Shown: positions 28,092 through 37,428 of the stretch, piece by piece | Position numbering within the stretch: position 1 is the stretch's first letter | Layout: every line of letters starts with the position of its first letter | Source: an uncultured Ectothiorhodospiraceae bacterium | GTDB lineage: Bacteria > Pseudomonadota > Gammaproteobacteria > S012-40 | Assembly: GCA_945787715.1 (NCBI GenBank) | Contig: CALZJE010000007.1 | Coordinates: 1-64,000, forward strand | Direction of reading: 5' to 3' | Length of the DNA: 64,000 bases | Notes under the pieces: generated by a model | What the model was told of the DNA's origin: nothing | Seen by the model: the letters and a program-made list of their open reading frames with translations, nothing else | Database searches by the model: none | Made by a program: the position numbers and the translations under genes

Positions 28092-28976
28092 TCATAACTC
28101 TGCTAATAACTTATTCCCCATAACAATAGCCTGCCTTTCGTAACCTCCGCCAAATAAATTGAAATGATTAATGAGGTGGTACAGGTTGTATAAATTCTTG
28201 CGTACAACATAACCATCATCAAGCTTCGCAGCCGCATTATAAGCTTCATAGAAATCAGTGCTAAAACCACCAAACAACTCAGTCATTGCGATATCAGCTT
28301 CCCTATCACCAAAGTAAGTGGCTGGATCGAATATCATTGGCTCGCCATTACTGGCAAAAGAATAATTCCCTGACCATAAATCACCATGCAGTAAACTGGG
28401 CTGCGGTGAATAGGATGTAAAAAAACGTTCCAAATTATCACATAATTTATCAACGACTTTTGCAAGCTCTCGACTCGCTCCCCGCTTTAGCGCTAGAGAG
28501 AGCTGAAAACCCAATCGATGAGAGCGATAAAATGACACCCAATCACTATTTTGTGTATTGATTTGCTCAGTCAAGCCAATCGTATTATCGCGAAACCAAC
28601 CAAATTTCTCAGCAGAATATTGATGCATTTTTGCAATTTTCTGTGCCAGCTTCGCTTGAGAAGAATTGCCTCTTGAAAGAGCGAAGTCAACATACTCCAA
28701 GACTAGGAAAGAATAACTTCGGGTATTGTTGTAGCAGATTGGTACAGGCACTTTAATAGTGTTAGATTTTTCAATTTCACGTAGGCCTTCATATTCGGCT
28801 TCAAACATATGCGAACGATCAGCGCTATTTATTTTAACAAAATATTTACTCTCAGGGCTTTCTAAAACATACGCATCACTAATATCACCGCCACTGATCG
28901 ATCTACTATTTATCACAAAAAACTCTTGTGACGTAGCGGATTCAATTTCTTTGCTGATAACAGACCAGTCCATCAT
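28092..28976 (-). CDS. Fructosamine/ketosamine-3-kinase family protein
   Basis: A 294-residue aminoglycoside-phosphotransferase-fold kinase of the fructosamine-3-kinase family, which phosphorylates sugar amines on glycated proteins so that they break down. Visible features are the ATP-binding lysine strand (KYFVKINSADRSHMFEAE), the catalytic loop LLHGDLWSGN and the metal site FDPATYFGDREADIAM. It converges on the MltB-like gene with a 38-base gap. The natural substrate is unknown. Confidence 0.92.
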   Translation of the reverse strand: MMDWSVISKEIESATSQEFFVINSRSISGGDISDAYVLESPESKYFVKINSADRSHMFEAEYEGLREIEKSNTIKVPVPICYNNTRSYSFLVLEYVDFALSRGNSSQAKLAQKIAKMHQYSAEKFGWFRDNTIGLTEQINTQNSDWVSFYRSHRLGFQLSLALKRGASRELAKVVDKLCDNLERFFTSYSPQPSLLHGDLWSGNYSFASNGEPMIFDPATYFGDREADIAMTELFGGFSTDFYEAYNAAAKLDDGYVVRKNLYNLYHLINHFNLFGGGYERQAIVMGNKLLAEL

Positions 28977-29081
28977 TGGATCACTCGGCTTAAACCTAAA
29001 AAAATGGGTCGGACATGAGATTAAAGTGCAATCAATTGGTTTGAATGTGCTGTAACTCAGCGAACAACCGGTTTATCTAGA

Positions 29082-29534
29082 TTAACTCAGTGAAAGAATG
29101 GTTTCCCATTCTGTTTTAGTTACGGGCATTATTGAAAGGCGACTACCTTTACGAACGAGCGGCATATTCTGTAAAGCTGTTTGCTTTTTCAACTCTTCTA
29201 AACTAATTGTACGCTCAAATTTTTTTACAAATCCAACACTTACCATAAACCATCTGGGCCTTTCAACGGTACTTTTTGGATCATAATATTTGCTTTCAGG
29301 ATCTAATGCAGAGAAATCAGGATGCCCCTCTTTAAGTACCTTCATAATGCCGACAATCCCAGGTACTTTGCAACTTGAGTGATAAAAAAAGACCTTGTCA
29401 CCTTTCTTCATTTGGTCACGCATCATGTTTCTCGCTTGATAATTGCGCACACCATCCCAAGGTTCTACTTTTACATTTTTCAGGTCGTCTATTCCGAAGA
29501 CATCAGGCTCTGACTTCATCAACCAATATTTCAT
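29082..29534 (-). CDS. EVE domain-containing protein
   Basis: A 150-residue EVE (PUA-like) domain protein of the thymocyte nuclear protein 1 type. It starts MKYWLMKSEPDVFGIDDL and contains WDGVRNYQARNMMRDQMKKGD and FFYHSSCKVPGIVGIM, which form the aromatic-lined pocket for modified bases. EVE proteins are thought to bind modified nucleotides in DNA or RNA. It lies 3 bases downstream of the 5-formyl-THF cyclo-ligase gene, the usual ygfA neighbourhood. Confidence 0.93.
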   Translation of the reverse strand: MKYWLMKSEPDVFGIDDLKNVKVEPWDGVRNYQARNMMRDQMKKGDKVFFYHSSCKVPGIVGIMKVLKEGHPDFSALDPESKYYDPKSTVERPRWFMVSVGFVKKFERTISLEELKKQTALQNMPLVRKGSRLSIMPVTKTEWETILSLS

Positions 29535-29537
29535 AAA

Positions 29538-30125
29538 CTAAAACCGAATTAATCTGGTTGGGGTAACAATTGCGTCTACTGGAACATCCCAGGGGTCACT
29601 TTGCAATATATCAACTTGTTGAAAATCATAAGCGACACCGATCAATCTCGGTTTTTTCCAGACGCTACGAAATCGTAAAAATTCAAAGCTACGATCATAA
29701 TATCCTCCTCCCATCCCCAGGCGATTACCAATTCCGTCAAACGCAACCAGAGGCATTAAAACCAGGTCTAGTGCATTTGATTTAAGTTGTTCTTTTATAG
29801 GTACAACTGGCTCGGGGATATCATACTTATTATTTGAGAAGTGGGATTTCGAATGATAATGGGAAAAATGCATTCTTCTACCACCAAATCCAAATAATAC
29901 CGGCAAATAACATTTTCGATTTTTATGCCACAAGTGGGCAATTGTTGGAGAGAGAGGAATTTCACCATCATTGGCAAGATAAGCAGCAACTCGATGACTT
30001 GCTTGAAAAGCGGAATAATTTTTTAGCTGTTTTAACACATCAAAACCAGCAGCTTGCTGCACTGATTCAGTTAATTCGCTTCGTTGCTGACGCATCTTTT
30101 TACGAAGTGCTTTCTTAGAAATCAA
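29538..30125 (-). CDS. ygfA: 5-formyltetrahydrofolate cyclo-ligase
   Basis: The enzyme converts 5-formyl-THF to 5,10-methenyl-THF. The 195-residue protein has the N-terminal basic segment KKALRKKMRQQRSEL, the ATP-binding part and the typical loop GNRLGMGGGYYDRSFEFLR. It lies directly downstream of 6S RNA on the same strand, the arrangement found across gammaproteobacteria, where read-through from the 6S promoter feeds ygfA. Confidence 0.95.
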   Translation of the reverse strand: MISKKALRKKMRQQRSELTESVQQAAGFDVLKQLKNYSAFQASHRVAAYLANDGEIPLSPTIAHLWHKNRKCYLPVLFGFGGRRMHFSHYHSKSHFSNNKYDIPEPVVPIKEQLKSNALDLVLMPLVAFDGIGNRLGMGGGYYDRSFEFLRFRSVWKKPRLIGVAYDFQQVDILQSDPWDVPVDAIVTPTRLIRF

Positions 30126-30160
30126 AATAATCTCGCAAAGAAATTATCTAACATTAAAGA

Positions 30161-30342
30161 GGTGCTCTCCACTTATGCCGTTGGCCCCGTCCTCCTTGAA
30201 CCCAAAGGTTCAAGTGGGAACAGCAACTAAGAATTAGGCTTTCCATCGAGTGGACATGCACACATCTATTAGATTTCAGCTCCCGAGGTATAACGTATCG
30301 GCTCAAGAAATTTCGGGAAACACGAACACAGCAGAGAACACC
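30161..30342 (-). ncRNA. ssrS: 6S RNA, regulator of sigma-70 RNA polymerase
   Basis: A 182-base element on the minus strand. It has the 6S hallmarks: terminal arms GGTGTTCTC and GAGAGCACC that pair over 9 bp, the conserved TTGAGCCGATA of the 5' half, AAGCCTAATTCTTAG in the central region, and CTTGAACC...GGGTTCAAGG hairpin in the 3' half. 6S RNA mimics an open promoter and holds RNA polymerase in stationary phase. Placement between zapA and ygfA on the same strand is the classic order. The ends are set by the pairing arms and may be off by a few bases. Confidence 0.93.
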
Positions 30343-30607
30343 AAGACTTAAAACTTGAATTACCTAACCACTCGAAAGCTCATAATCTGTGAACAATATC
30401 GAGTTAAGTACGATAAGTTTATTTTAACAAATAAAAACTAAATAAACCTAAAATATTTTAAAAATTTATCTACAACGAATTATATATTACTGCGATCATC
30501 ATTGCTTGGCAAAAAAACAGTTTAGTAGCCAGAAAAATCCTTAATTCATTGACATAAAAAATAATGCCTTTTTTGTAAGTAAACGCAGAACTAAAAATAA
30601 ACATTGA
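30343..30607. other. Leader region between zapA and 6S RNA
   Basis: A+T-rich, no gene supported. It should contain the 6S RNA promoter(s) on the minus strand immediately upstream of 30342, but I cannot fix the -10 and -35 boxes. Confidence 0.45.
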
Positions 30608-30919
30608 TTACACAAGTAAACTGGGACTATCGTCAAGCGCAAGTTCTATTCGATCCTGCAACCCTTCCACTCTATTTTTTAACAATTTATTACGCTCATG
30701 CTCAAGAAATTTCTGCTGAAGCAATTCGTGTGAAATATTTAAAGCTGCCATTACAGCAACCCTCTCACTACCTACAACTTTACCATTACCTTTAACATCA
30801 CGCATTTTCTCATCAAGATACTCAGCCGATGCTAAGAGGGCGTCTTTCTCATTTTCAGCACAAGCAATGCGATATTCTTTGCCTAATATTTCAACAGCAA
30901 CAGCAACTGATTTTTCCAT
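30608..30919 (-). CDS. zapA: Cell division protein ZapA
   Basis: ZapA bundles FtsZ filaments at midcell. The 103-residue product has the beta-strand start VAVEILGKEYRIAC, the segment LLASAEYLDEKMRDV and a long C-terminal coiled coil (about residues 55-95). It lies three bases after the TIGR02449 gene and upstream of 6S RNA, as in related genomes. Confidence 0.95.
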   Translation of the reverse strand: MEKSVAVAVEILGKEYRIACAENEKDALLASAEYLDEKMRDVKGNGKVVGSERVAVMAALNISHELLQQKFLEHERNKLLKNRVEGLQDRIELALDDSPSLLV

Positions 30920-30922
30920 AGC

Positions 30923-31156
30923 TCACACCTCTGGCTCCATCTCTTTTAACCGATTCAACATTGATTCCACACGAGACCGTGCTAATTCGTTTTTACCTAG
31001 CAATTCACTTCTCTCTTCCAGCAATGAAGCTTGACGAGCTCTTAATGCTATATTTTCAGCCTTTAACTCATCGCACAACCGAATTAATAAATTTAACTTT
31101 TCTTCAAATCGGTCCAACTCTAAGCCATCAAAGTTGTTAGAAGTGTACTTGCTCAT
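30923..31156 (-). CDS. TIGR02449 family coiled-coil protein
   Basis: A 77-residue protein, almost wholly coiled coil (LDRFEEKLNLLIRLCDELK...RARQASLLEERSEL) ending in a short acidic tail. It matches the TIGR02449 family of small proteins encoded next to zapA in gammaproteobacteria. A role in division with ZapA is inferred from position only. Confidence 0.88.
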   Translation of the reverse strand: MSKYTSNNFDGLELDRFEEKLNLLIRLCDELKAENIALRARQASLLEERSELLGKNELARSRVESMLNRLKEMEPEV

Positions 31157-31176
31157 TTTCCACTACCATAATTGCT

Positions 31177-31390
31177 AGGAGGCTGTCCGAGAATAGAAGT
31201 CGACCAGTTTATTGCTCCTGTAAAACTGGCACTTCCGCCATCTGTGGCGGTCGTAACGAGGGAAAGTGATTTTGAATCAGATTTTTTGATCGTTTGAGAC
31301 CAATAGCCGTAGCTATTCGTCGAAAAGGATCAGGAAATCTGATCAAAATGAATTTTCCGCAGCAGGTTTTCTATTCTCGGACAGCCTCCT
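31177..31390. mobile_element. Hairpin MITE with 20-bp perfect terminal inverted repeats
   Basis: The 214-base element begins AGGAGGCTGTCCGAGAATAG and ends with its exact reverse complement (31371-31390). It codes for nothing. Inside are further nested inverted repeats: CCGCCA/TGGCGG near 31232-31247, and ATCAGATTT (about 31277) with AAATCTGAT (about 31335). The GAGGCTGTCC-type end is common among IS families that make small non-autonomous derivatives, so a transposase elsewhere in the genome probably moves it. No clear target duplication is visible. The end sequence recurs once at 61460-61474. Confidence 0.85.
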
Positions 31391-31789
31391 GGTTGTGTAC
31401 GAAAACAAATCATATCGCGTCATGCAAATACAATGCTGTTTCACCAAAAACTACCAAAACAAACTCAAAACAAACTCAAAACAAGATTTAAAAGCCAATC
31501 ATTTACATTTCAGGTTACTTTTCAATCTATATTAAAGTGACACGCGAAGTAAAGTAGTTATTCTTTTGTATGTAAATTAAAGTGTAAACAGAGAAAGCTA
31601 TGGTCAGATATTAACATGTAAATGAACCAACAAAAACAACATCAGACCAGCTATTTTAGAGAATCCAACCGTCTCCAATTGCACCAACTAATGGTATACT
31701 CATTAATTCCATTACCGTAACACGTAACTAACCATACAAACAGCTCACGTCGTACAAAAAAAAGCCACAGCGAAATATTGAGAGAGAGA
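31391..31789. other. Intergenic region upstream of ygfB (about 400 bases)
   Basis: A+T-rich, no gene seen. It includes a short direct repeat of AACAAACTCAAA at 31459-31479. It should hold the promoter of the ygfB-pepP-ubiH-ubiI operon. Confidence 0.45.
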
Positions 31790-32359
31790 ATGTCTGAACA
31801 TAACATAAGCTACGAAGCCATCGATGATGCACTGTTAAAACTAGATGCCATAAACGAAGCCTCCGAAGCCCATGGCGCACTTTGTGGGATGATTTGCATT
31901 AGCGGAACGGGTGATATTAATAATTGGTTAACTCATATTCTTGGAAAAGTCGATGCCAATGACATAGAGTTGGGTGATTCTGAAAGCATTCTTCAAACAT
32001 TGCACGACAAAACAGTCGCAGTTTTGACACAACAAAACTATGAACTCGAATTGTTAATTCACAGTGACGATGATTCTCTCGATGTACGCATTGATGACCT
32101 TTGCAATTGGTGCCAAGGCTTTCTCTATGGATTAAGTGTTGCCGGTTTGACTGACATTAAAAAATTACCTAACGACGCTAGTGAAATTTTGCAAGACATG
32201 ATGGATATTAGTAAAGCGGGTTACGATTCAGAAGACGATGAAGAAGAAAATGAAGCAGCATTTGCTGAAATCGTAGAGTATTTACGCATAGGCGTTTACC
32301 TCATATTCAATACATTTAATGGCAATGGTTTAACATCAGACACCACAGTACTACACTAA
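31790..32359 (+). CDS. ygfB: UPF0149 family protein YgfB
   Basis: A 189-residue acidic alpha-helical protein of the UPF0149 family, first in the ygfB-pepP-ubiH-ubiI order. Family segments are SEAHGALCGMICISG near residue 27 and DLCNWCQGFLYGLSVAG near residue 102, followed by an acidic DSEDDEEENEAAFAEIVEYLRIG stretch split by the usual hinge. I chose ATG 31790 behind a GAGAGAGA site; a TTG four codons earlier is less likely. The function is not firmly known. Confidence 0.92.
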   Translation: MSEHNISYEAIDDALLKLDAINEASEAHGALCGMICISGTGDINNWLTHILGKVDANDIELGDSESILQTLHDKTVAVLTQQNYELELLIHSDDDSLDVRIDDLCNWCQGFLYGLSVAGLTDIKKLPNDASEILQDMMDISKAGYDSEDDEEENEAAFAEIVEYLRIGVYLIFNTFNGNGLTSDTTVLH

Positions 32360-32364
32360 TCTAA

Positions 32365-33666
32365 ATGAATAAAAGAGAATATAAACAACGTCGCAACTCA
32401 TTGATGAAGCATCTTGGCAAAAACTCCATCGCTATCATCCCAACCGCTTCTGAAAAAACACGTAACCGAGACAGCCACTTTCCGTTTCGACCGGATAGCG
32501 ACTTCGTCTATCTCACAGGCTTCAAAGAGCCTGAATCTGTTGCTGTATTAATCCCTGGACGAAAAAACGCTCAGTATGTTTTGTTTTGCCGTGAAAATGA
32601 CAAAATAATGGAGATTTGGAACGGTCGCCGTGTTGGATTAGAAGGAGCCAAAGCAGATTACAATGTTGAAGAAGTATATCCGATCGATATGCTCGATGAA
32701 GTGCTTCCACAATTGCTTGAAAACCGTGAGCGCGTTTTTTATTCCATTGGCAACGATGAAAGCTTTGATAAGCGGCTCATTGAATGGGTCAACAAAGTTA
32801 GGTTAAAAGCCCGCGCAGGCATAGTAGCACCACAAGAGTTTATCTCACTAGATCATCTCGTGCACGAAATGCGTTTATTTAAAAGCCCCGCTGAAATACG
32901 CACCATGCGTAAAGCTGCAAATATCGCCTCTGAAGCACATATAAAAGCAATGCAGGCCTGCAAGCCCGGGATGCGAGAGCACGCTGTAGAAGCAGAAATT
33001 TCTCACACATTTACAAAGCATGGTTGCCCACCCGCGTATACATCAATCGTAGGTGGTGGAGAAAATGCCTGTATTTTACACTACAACGAAAATGACGCCG
33101 AATTAGAAGATGGACATTTATTGCTCATCGATGCAGGTGCAGAGCAGGATTGCTATGCTTCTGATATCACTCGAACCTTCCCGGTCAATGGCAAGTTTAG
33201 CACTGAACAAAAAATTATCTACGAAATTGTTCTCAAAGCACAATTAGCAGCAATCAAAAAAGTAAAACCCGGCAATCATTGGAATCAACCTCACGAGGCG
33301 GCGGTACGCGAGTTAACAAAAGGGCTAATTGAAATTGGACTACTGAAAGGTGATTCGAAAAAGTTAATCGAAAATGAAGCCTACAAAACATTCTACATGC
33401 ATCGTACCGGACATTGGCTGGGAATGGATGTGCATGACGTCGGTGATTATAAAATCAATGGCAAATGGCGCCCATTAAAACCGGGGATGGTACTTACCAT
33501 TGAACCAGGCTTATACATTGCCGCTGGCACGAAAGGTGTTGCCAAAAAGTGGTGGGATATTGGTGTACGCATTGAAGACGACGTACTCGTAACCGAAGAC
33601 GGATACGACGTGCTCTCTAAAAAAGCACCCAAGACTGTAGAAGAAATAGAAAAAATAATGGCGTAA
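32365..33666 (+). CDS. pepP: Xaa-Pro aminopeptidase P
   Basis: PepP cleaves the first residue from peptides with proline at position 2. The 433-residue protein has the N-terminal AMP_N domain (residues 1-160) and the pita-bread catalytic domain with all five dimanganese ligands: Asp and Asp in LLIDAGAEQDCYASDITRT, His in HRTGHWLGMDVHDVG, Glu in LTIEPGLYI and Glu in VRIEDDVLV. It lies five bases after ygfB. Confidence 0.97.
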   Translation: MNKREYKQRRNSLMKHLGKNSIAIIPTASEKTRNRDSHFPFRPDSDFVYLTGFKEPESVAVLIPGRKNAQYVLFCRENDKIMEIWNGRRVGLEGAKADYNVEEVYPIDMLDEVLPQLLENRERVFYSIGNDESFDKRLIEWVNKVRLKARAGIVAPQEFISLDHLVHEMRLFKSPAEIRTMRKAANIASEAHIKAMQACKPGMREHAVEAEISHTFTKHGCPPAYTSIVGGGENACILHYNENDAELEDGHLLLIDAGAEQDCYASDITRTFPVNGKFSTEQKIIYEIVLKAQLAAIKKVKPGNHWNQPHEAAVRELTKGLIEIGLLKGDSKKLIENEAYKTFYMHRTGHWLGMDVHDVGDYKINGKWRPLKPGMVLTIEPGLYIAAGTKGVAKKWWDIGVRIEDDVLVTEDGYDVLSKKAPKTVEEIEKIMA

Positions 33667-33668
33667 AT

Positions 33669-34910
33669 ATGACAAACGCAGAGCGGCCCAAAGAAAATCA
33701 ATTTGATGTTGTCATCATTGGTGGAGGCATGGTTGGCGCCAGTATGGCGTGCGCTTTAGCTTCGTTGCCAATTAAAATCGCAATTATTGAGGCTTACCCT
33801 TTCCGCTCAAACAATCAACCAAGCTACGACGCTCGAAGCATTGCCCTCGCCTATGGCAGTAAAATTATTTTTGAAACACTGGGGTTATGGGAGTCGCTTC
33901 AACAAAATGCCACCCCTATAGAACATATCCACATTTCAAATAAAGGTCAATTTGGTGTAACACGCTTGCATGCAAAGGATGAGAATCTTGAAGCACTTGG
34001 TTATGTCATTGAAAATCGCTTGCTGGGTAATAGCTTACTCGAAAAATTAAACCAATACTCCAACATTCATTTAATCTGCCCGGCAAAACTGGATGACTTA
34101 AACATTCACGACGATTATGCTGAATTAAATATTACACAAAACGACCAAGCCATTCGTTTACAAAGCAAACTTGTTATCGGTGCGGATGGCGGCAATTCAA
34201 AAGTTCGTGAAATAATAGACATTCCCGAAAAAACCAAAGCCTACAAGCAAACCGCTATCATCAGTAATGTCTCACCAGGAAAACCTCATGACAATATCGC
34301 TTATGAGCGATTTACTAATCAAGGGCCTATTGCGCTGCTTCCTATGAGCGATAACCGTTGCTCGCTGGTGTTAACGGTTAACGACGAAAACAAAGATGAA
34401 GTCATGGCAATGGACGATACTCTGTTTTTACAATATCTCGAAGAACGCTTTGGATTTCGCACCGGCGGATTCAAAAAAACCTCCAAACGCCATGCTTACC
34501 CCTTATCACTCATGCGAATAGAAGAACACTATAAGCCTCGAGCTGTTATCATAGGCAATGCAGCACACACACTTCATCCCATTGCTGGGCAAGGATTTAA
34601 CCTTGGCCTGCGTGATGTGGCTGTATTAGCTGATACACTCGCCAATGCAATCGTCGAACAGAAAGATGTCGGCGAAACCTCAGTGCTCGAAAATTACGCC
34701 AAGCTACGCAGTAAAGATCAGAAAAAAGTCGCCTTCATCACCGACAGCCTCGCAAAAATTTACTCTAATGACTTTTTCCTAATAGCAAAAGCACGGAGTA
34801 AAGGCTTAGCTGTGACAGATATAATGCCGACCATTAAACATCGCGTTGCAAAAGAGGCGATGGGCTTAGCGGGCAAATTACCAAAATTATCGAGAGGCTT
34901 GCCACTGTGA
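33669..34910 (+). CDS. ubiH: 2-octaprenyl-6-methoxyphenol hydroxylase
   Basis: UbiH is an FAD-dependent aromatic hydroxylase of ubiquinone synthesis. The 413-residue protein has the FAD-binding GxGxxG fold (VVIIGGGMVGASMACAL), SLARSIALAYGS-like segment (DARSIALAYGS), the DG motif VIGADGGNSKVRE and the second FAD motif GNAAHTLHPIAGQGFNLGLRD. The start is two bases after pepP; the stop overlaps the next gene's GTG. Confidence 0.95.
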   Translation: MTNAERPKENQFDVVIIGGGMVGASMACALASLPIKIAIIEAYPFRSNNQPSYDARSIALAYGSKIIFETLGLWESLQQNATPIEHIHISNKGQFGVTRLHAKDENLEALGYVIENRLLGNSLLEKLNQYSNIHLICPAKLDDLNIHDDYAELNITQNDQAIRLQSKLVIGADGGNSKVREIIDIPEKTKAYKQTAIISNVSPGKPHDNIAYERFTNQGPIALLPMSDNRCSLVLTVNDENKDEVMAMDDTLFLQYLEERFGFRTGGFKKTSKRHAYPLSLMRIEEHYKPRAVIIGNAAHTLHPIAGQGFNLGLRDVAVLADTLANAIVEQKDVGETSVLENYAKLRSKDQKKVAFITDSLAKIYSNDFFLIAKARSKGLAVTDIMPTIKHRVAKEAMGLAGKLPKLSRGLPL

Positions 34911-36127
34911 CGAAAAATAGCGAATTCGACATCATCATTGTTGGTGGCGGGATGGTAGGTGCTGCATTAGCTTGTGCATTAGGTAAAATAGATTTAAAAA
35001 TAGCGCTAGTTGATCGCTTCAAACCTACACTTGATTGGCCTATTGAAGGTTATGAACTGAGAGTGAGTGCGCTCACCTATGCTTCCCAGCAAATTCTCGA
35101 AAAAGTGGGTGTCTGGGAGAAGATGAAACAGCGCAGAGTGAGCCCATTTACCGACATGCACGTATGGGATGCAACCGGTAACGGAGAGATCAAATTTCAT
35201 AGCGAAGATATTGGCAAACCCCATTTAGGTCACATCGTTGAAAACCGAGTGACCCTTGGTGCGTTATTCGAGAAACTAGAAGAGCTTGATAATGTAGAAT
35301 ACCTTCAACCCATTATAGCCTCCTCAATCCATAGCGAGATTGAAAAAACCGAATTACATTTAGAAAACGGCGAAATCCTCAGTGCAAAATTGATCGTCGG
35401 TGCTGATGGCGGCAGGTCGTGGGTACGAGACCAAGCAGGCATACAATTAGATGTACGCAACTATGAACAAAAAGGCCTGGTTACTACTGTTAAAACAGAA
35501 CATCATCATAAAAATACCGCAAGACAACGTTTTCTACCCACAGGCCCATTAGCATTGCTCCCTTTAACAGATGGTTACTGCTCCATTGTGTGGTCTACCA
35601 GTCACGAAGAAGCTGATCGTTTAGTTGAGATTGATGAGAAAGATTTCATCAAAGAACTCGAAGTCGCTTTAGGAGAAACAGAGTTAGGGCATATTGAATC
35701 ATGCGCTCAACGTGCCGCTTTCCCACTCATTAAACAACATGCTGAAAAATATTGTGCAAATCGATTAGTCCTGGTTGGTGATGCAGCCCATACTATTCAT
35801 CCACTGGCAGGACAGGGTGTTAACCTAGGATTACTGGATATAGCCACACTTGCGGAAGAAATTATAAGCGCGACACAAAAACGAAAAGATATTGGCAGCC
35901 AACAAGTTTTACGACGATACGAACGTCGAAGAAAAAGCGACAACACATTAATGCTAAACTCAATGGATGGCTTTCATCTGCTATTTGCAAACAACAATAA
36001 TATCCTATCACTGACGAGAAATATTGGCTTAACTATCACCAACAGTATTACGCCATTGAAATCAAAACTCATTGAACATGCAATGGGGATTGATAAAAAG
36101 ATTCCATTTGTTCAACAGCAGGTATAG
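34907..36127 (+). CDS. ubiI: UbiI/VisC-family ubiquinone hydroxylase
   Basis: A second FAD-dependent hydroxylase of the UbiH/F/I family (406 residues). It has DIIIVGGGMVGAALACALG, VGADGGRSWVRDQAGI and GDAAHTIHPLAGQGVNLGLLD. In the pepP-ubiH order the third gene is normally ubiI (C5 hydroxylase), which decides the name; UbiF-type C6 activity cannot be excluded by sequence alone. The start is a GTG overlapping the ubiH stop. Confidence 0.9.
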   Translation: MTKNSEFDIIIVGGGMVGAALACALGKIDLKIALVDRFKPTLDWPIEGYELRVSALTYASQQILEKVGVWEKMKQRRVSPFTDMHVWDATGNGEIKFHSEDIGKPHLGHIVENRVTLGALFEKLEELDNVEYLQPIIASSIHSEIEKTELHLENGEILSAKLIVGADGGRSWVRDQAGIQLDVRNYEQKGLVTTVKTEHHHKNTARQRFLPTGPLALLPLTDGYCSIVWSTSHEEADRLVEIDEKDFIKELEVALGETELGHIESCAQRAAFPLIKQHAEKYCANRLVLVGDAAHTIHPLAGQGVNLGLLDIATLAEEIISATQKRKDIGSQQVLRRYERRRKSDNTLMLNSMDGFHLLFANNNNILSLTRNIGLTITNSITPLKSKLIEHAMGIDKKIPFVQQQV

Positions 36128-36146
36128 ACTAAAAACCAATCTCTCC

Positions 36147-36413
36147 TTACATACCTGAACGAAGCCTCGTACCTCGAATAAGCGACATAGTAATTTCATC
36201 CGAACTGAATTTATTTGGAAAATACGCGCCAGAAATCTTAGCGTCATGAATGCTAGATGCATCCAATCCTTGAAGATCAATCGTGCGAAAATCACAGTGG
36301 GTTAAATCACACGTTTTACCTTTGTTTTTATAGTGATTAAACTCCTTAATTTTTCCATCGCGCAATAATTGATACATTGCGTCTTTCTTGATTTCCGGTT
36401 CTTTAGCGATCAT
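36147..36413 (-). CDS. Small pentapeptide-repeat-like protein
   Basis: An 88-residue protein. The first 35 residues are helical and basic (KKDAMYQLLRDGKIKEFNHYKNKG), followed by a short run of pentapeptide-repeat-like units (CDLTH CDFRT IDLQG LDASS IHDAK ISGAY). I recall similar short proteins in gammaproteobacteria, of unknown function. It converges on ubiI with a 19-base gap. Confidence 0.75.
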   Translation of the reverse strand: MIAKEPEIKKDAMYQLLRDGKIKEFNHYKNKGKTCDLTHCDFRTIDLQGLDASSIHDAKISGAYFPNKFSSDEITMSLIRGTRLRSGM

Positions 36414-36545
36414 AAGATAATCTCACATTCAATGATTCTTATCTTGTATCGACTTCATTTAAGCTTTCTTAATTCCGAACCAAAATTTCATGGAAGAGAA
36501 ACATAAAAATATGCTCAGCTTAGCGCGTTTTTAAAATCAAAACAT

Positions 36546-37310
36546 TTACATACCAACAACACGATCATTCAGGGGCTGAATCGGGCGAATACTATTTGCA
36601 AAGATAGAAGTAAATGCAGCTACTTGGGCATCTGAAACAGAAATATGAGTTGTTAAAACATTCCAGTTCACGCCTTCAGAACAAGGTGGCGTTGTCAAAG
36701 AACCACTGTAATTAAAGTAACCTTTATTTGTTGGCAAAACCGTGTTCACATCAATGGTACCTGTAACTGTCGCATCACCTTTAGTCGTAGGCATTGAATC
36801 CCAAATTGGTTTTAAAAATTCGTTCTCGCCATCTTTGTCAAACAATACTCCAACCACAGCTAGCTGGCCATCATCTGGAGATTTGTGGACCAAATGCGCC
36901 ACTAAATCAGCATGCTTGCCGTAAACTTGATGCTCACTTGGACTATGGAAATGAAATTGAAGAAGCTCATACTTCTTGCCACTAATCACAGCATAACTAC
37001 CTGGCGCATAGTTAACTTGAATGGTGTGGCCGTTATTAACCACTTTAGAATCAGTTGACTTACCATAGTGGAATTCAATGGGCTTCAAACCCATGTCTTT
37101 TTCACCAGTAATATTAATTGGTGACTGAGACTTGCCAGTGCTACATGTTTTATATTCATCGTTCAAAGAACCCCAGCTCTCAGGTCCGCCCTCACCTTCA
37201 TAGCTCCAATGTGTGACATGATGACCATCCTTACCAGCGTGATGATCACCACCTATACCACAGCCTGCAATAATAATTGCAATGCTCAAGCCTAATAACG
37301 TTTTATTCAT
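36546..37310 (-). CDS. Alpha-type carbonic anhydrase, predicted lipoprotein
   Basis: The enzyme interconverts CO2 and bicarbonate in the periplasm. The 254-residue protein (start chosen at MNKTLLG) has a lipoprotein signal peptide ending IIAGC, so lipidation at that cysteine is likely. Zinc ligands are the two histidines of LLQFHFHSPSEH and the histidine in ADLVAHLVH; SQSPINI and SLTTPPCSEGVNWNVL are family motifs with a likely disulfide from C of YKTCST to the TPPC cysteine. A histidine-rich linker follows the lipid cysteine. Confidence 0.95.
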   Translation of the reverse strand: MNKTLLGLSIAIIIAGCGIGGDHHAGKDGHHVTHWSYEGEGGPESWGSLNDEYKTCSTGKSQSPINITGEKDMGLKPIEFHYGKSTDSKVVNNGHTIQVNYAPGSYAVISGKKYELLQFHFHSPSEHQVYGKHADLVAHLVHKSPDDGQLAVVGVLFDKDGENEFLKPIWDSMPTTKGDATVTGTIDVNTVLPTNKGYFNYSGSLTTPPCSEGVNWNVLTTHISVSDAQVAAFTSIFANSIRPIQPLNDRVVGM

Positions 37311-37428
37311 CTTATGTTTACCTAACAAATAATAAATTTACGTGAAAATATGAAATTCTCTTAATCCTAATTATGATGACATTATCTATCGAAATAAAGT
37401 CAATCTTTGTACGTCCGCTATTCTATTA

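Noticed and set aside
29066-29095. Weak likeness between TCTAGATTAACTCAG and the end of the element at 46064
   Set aside because: The match is short and imperfect and overlaps the end of a coding region.
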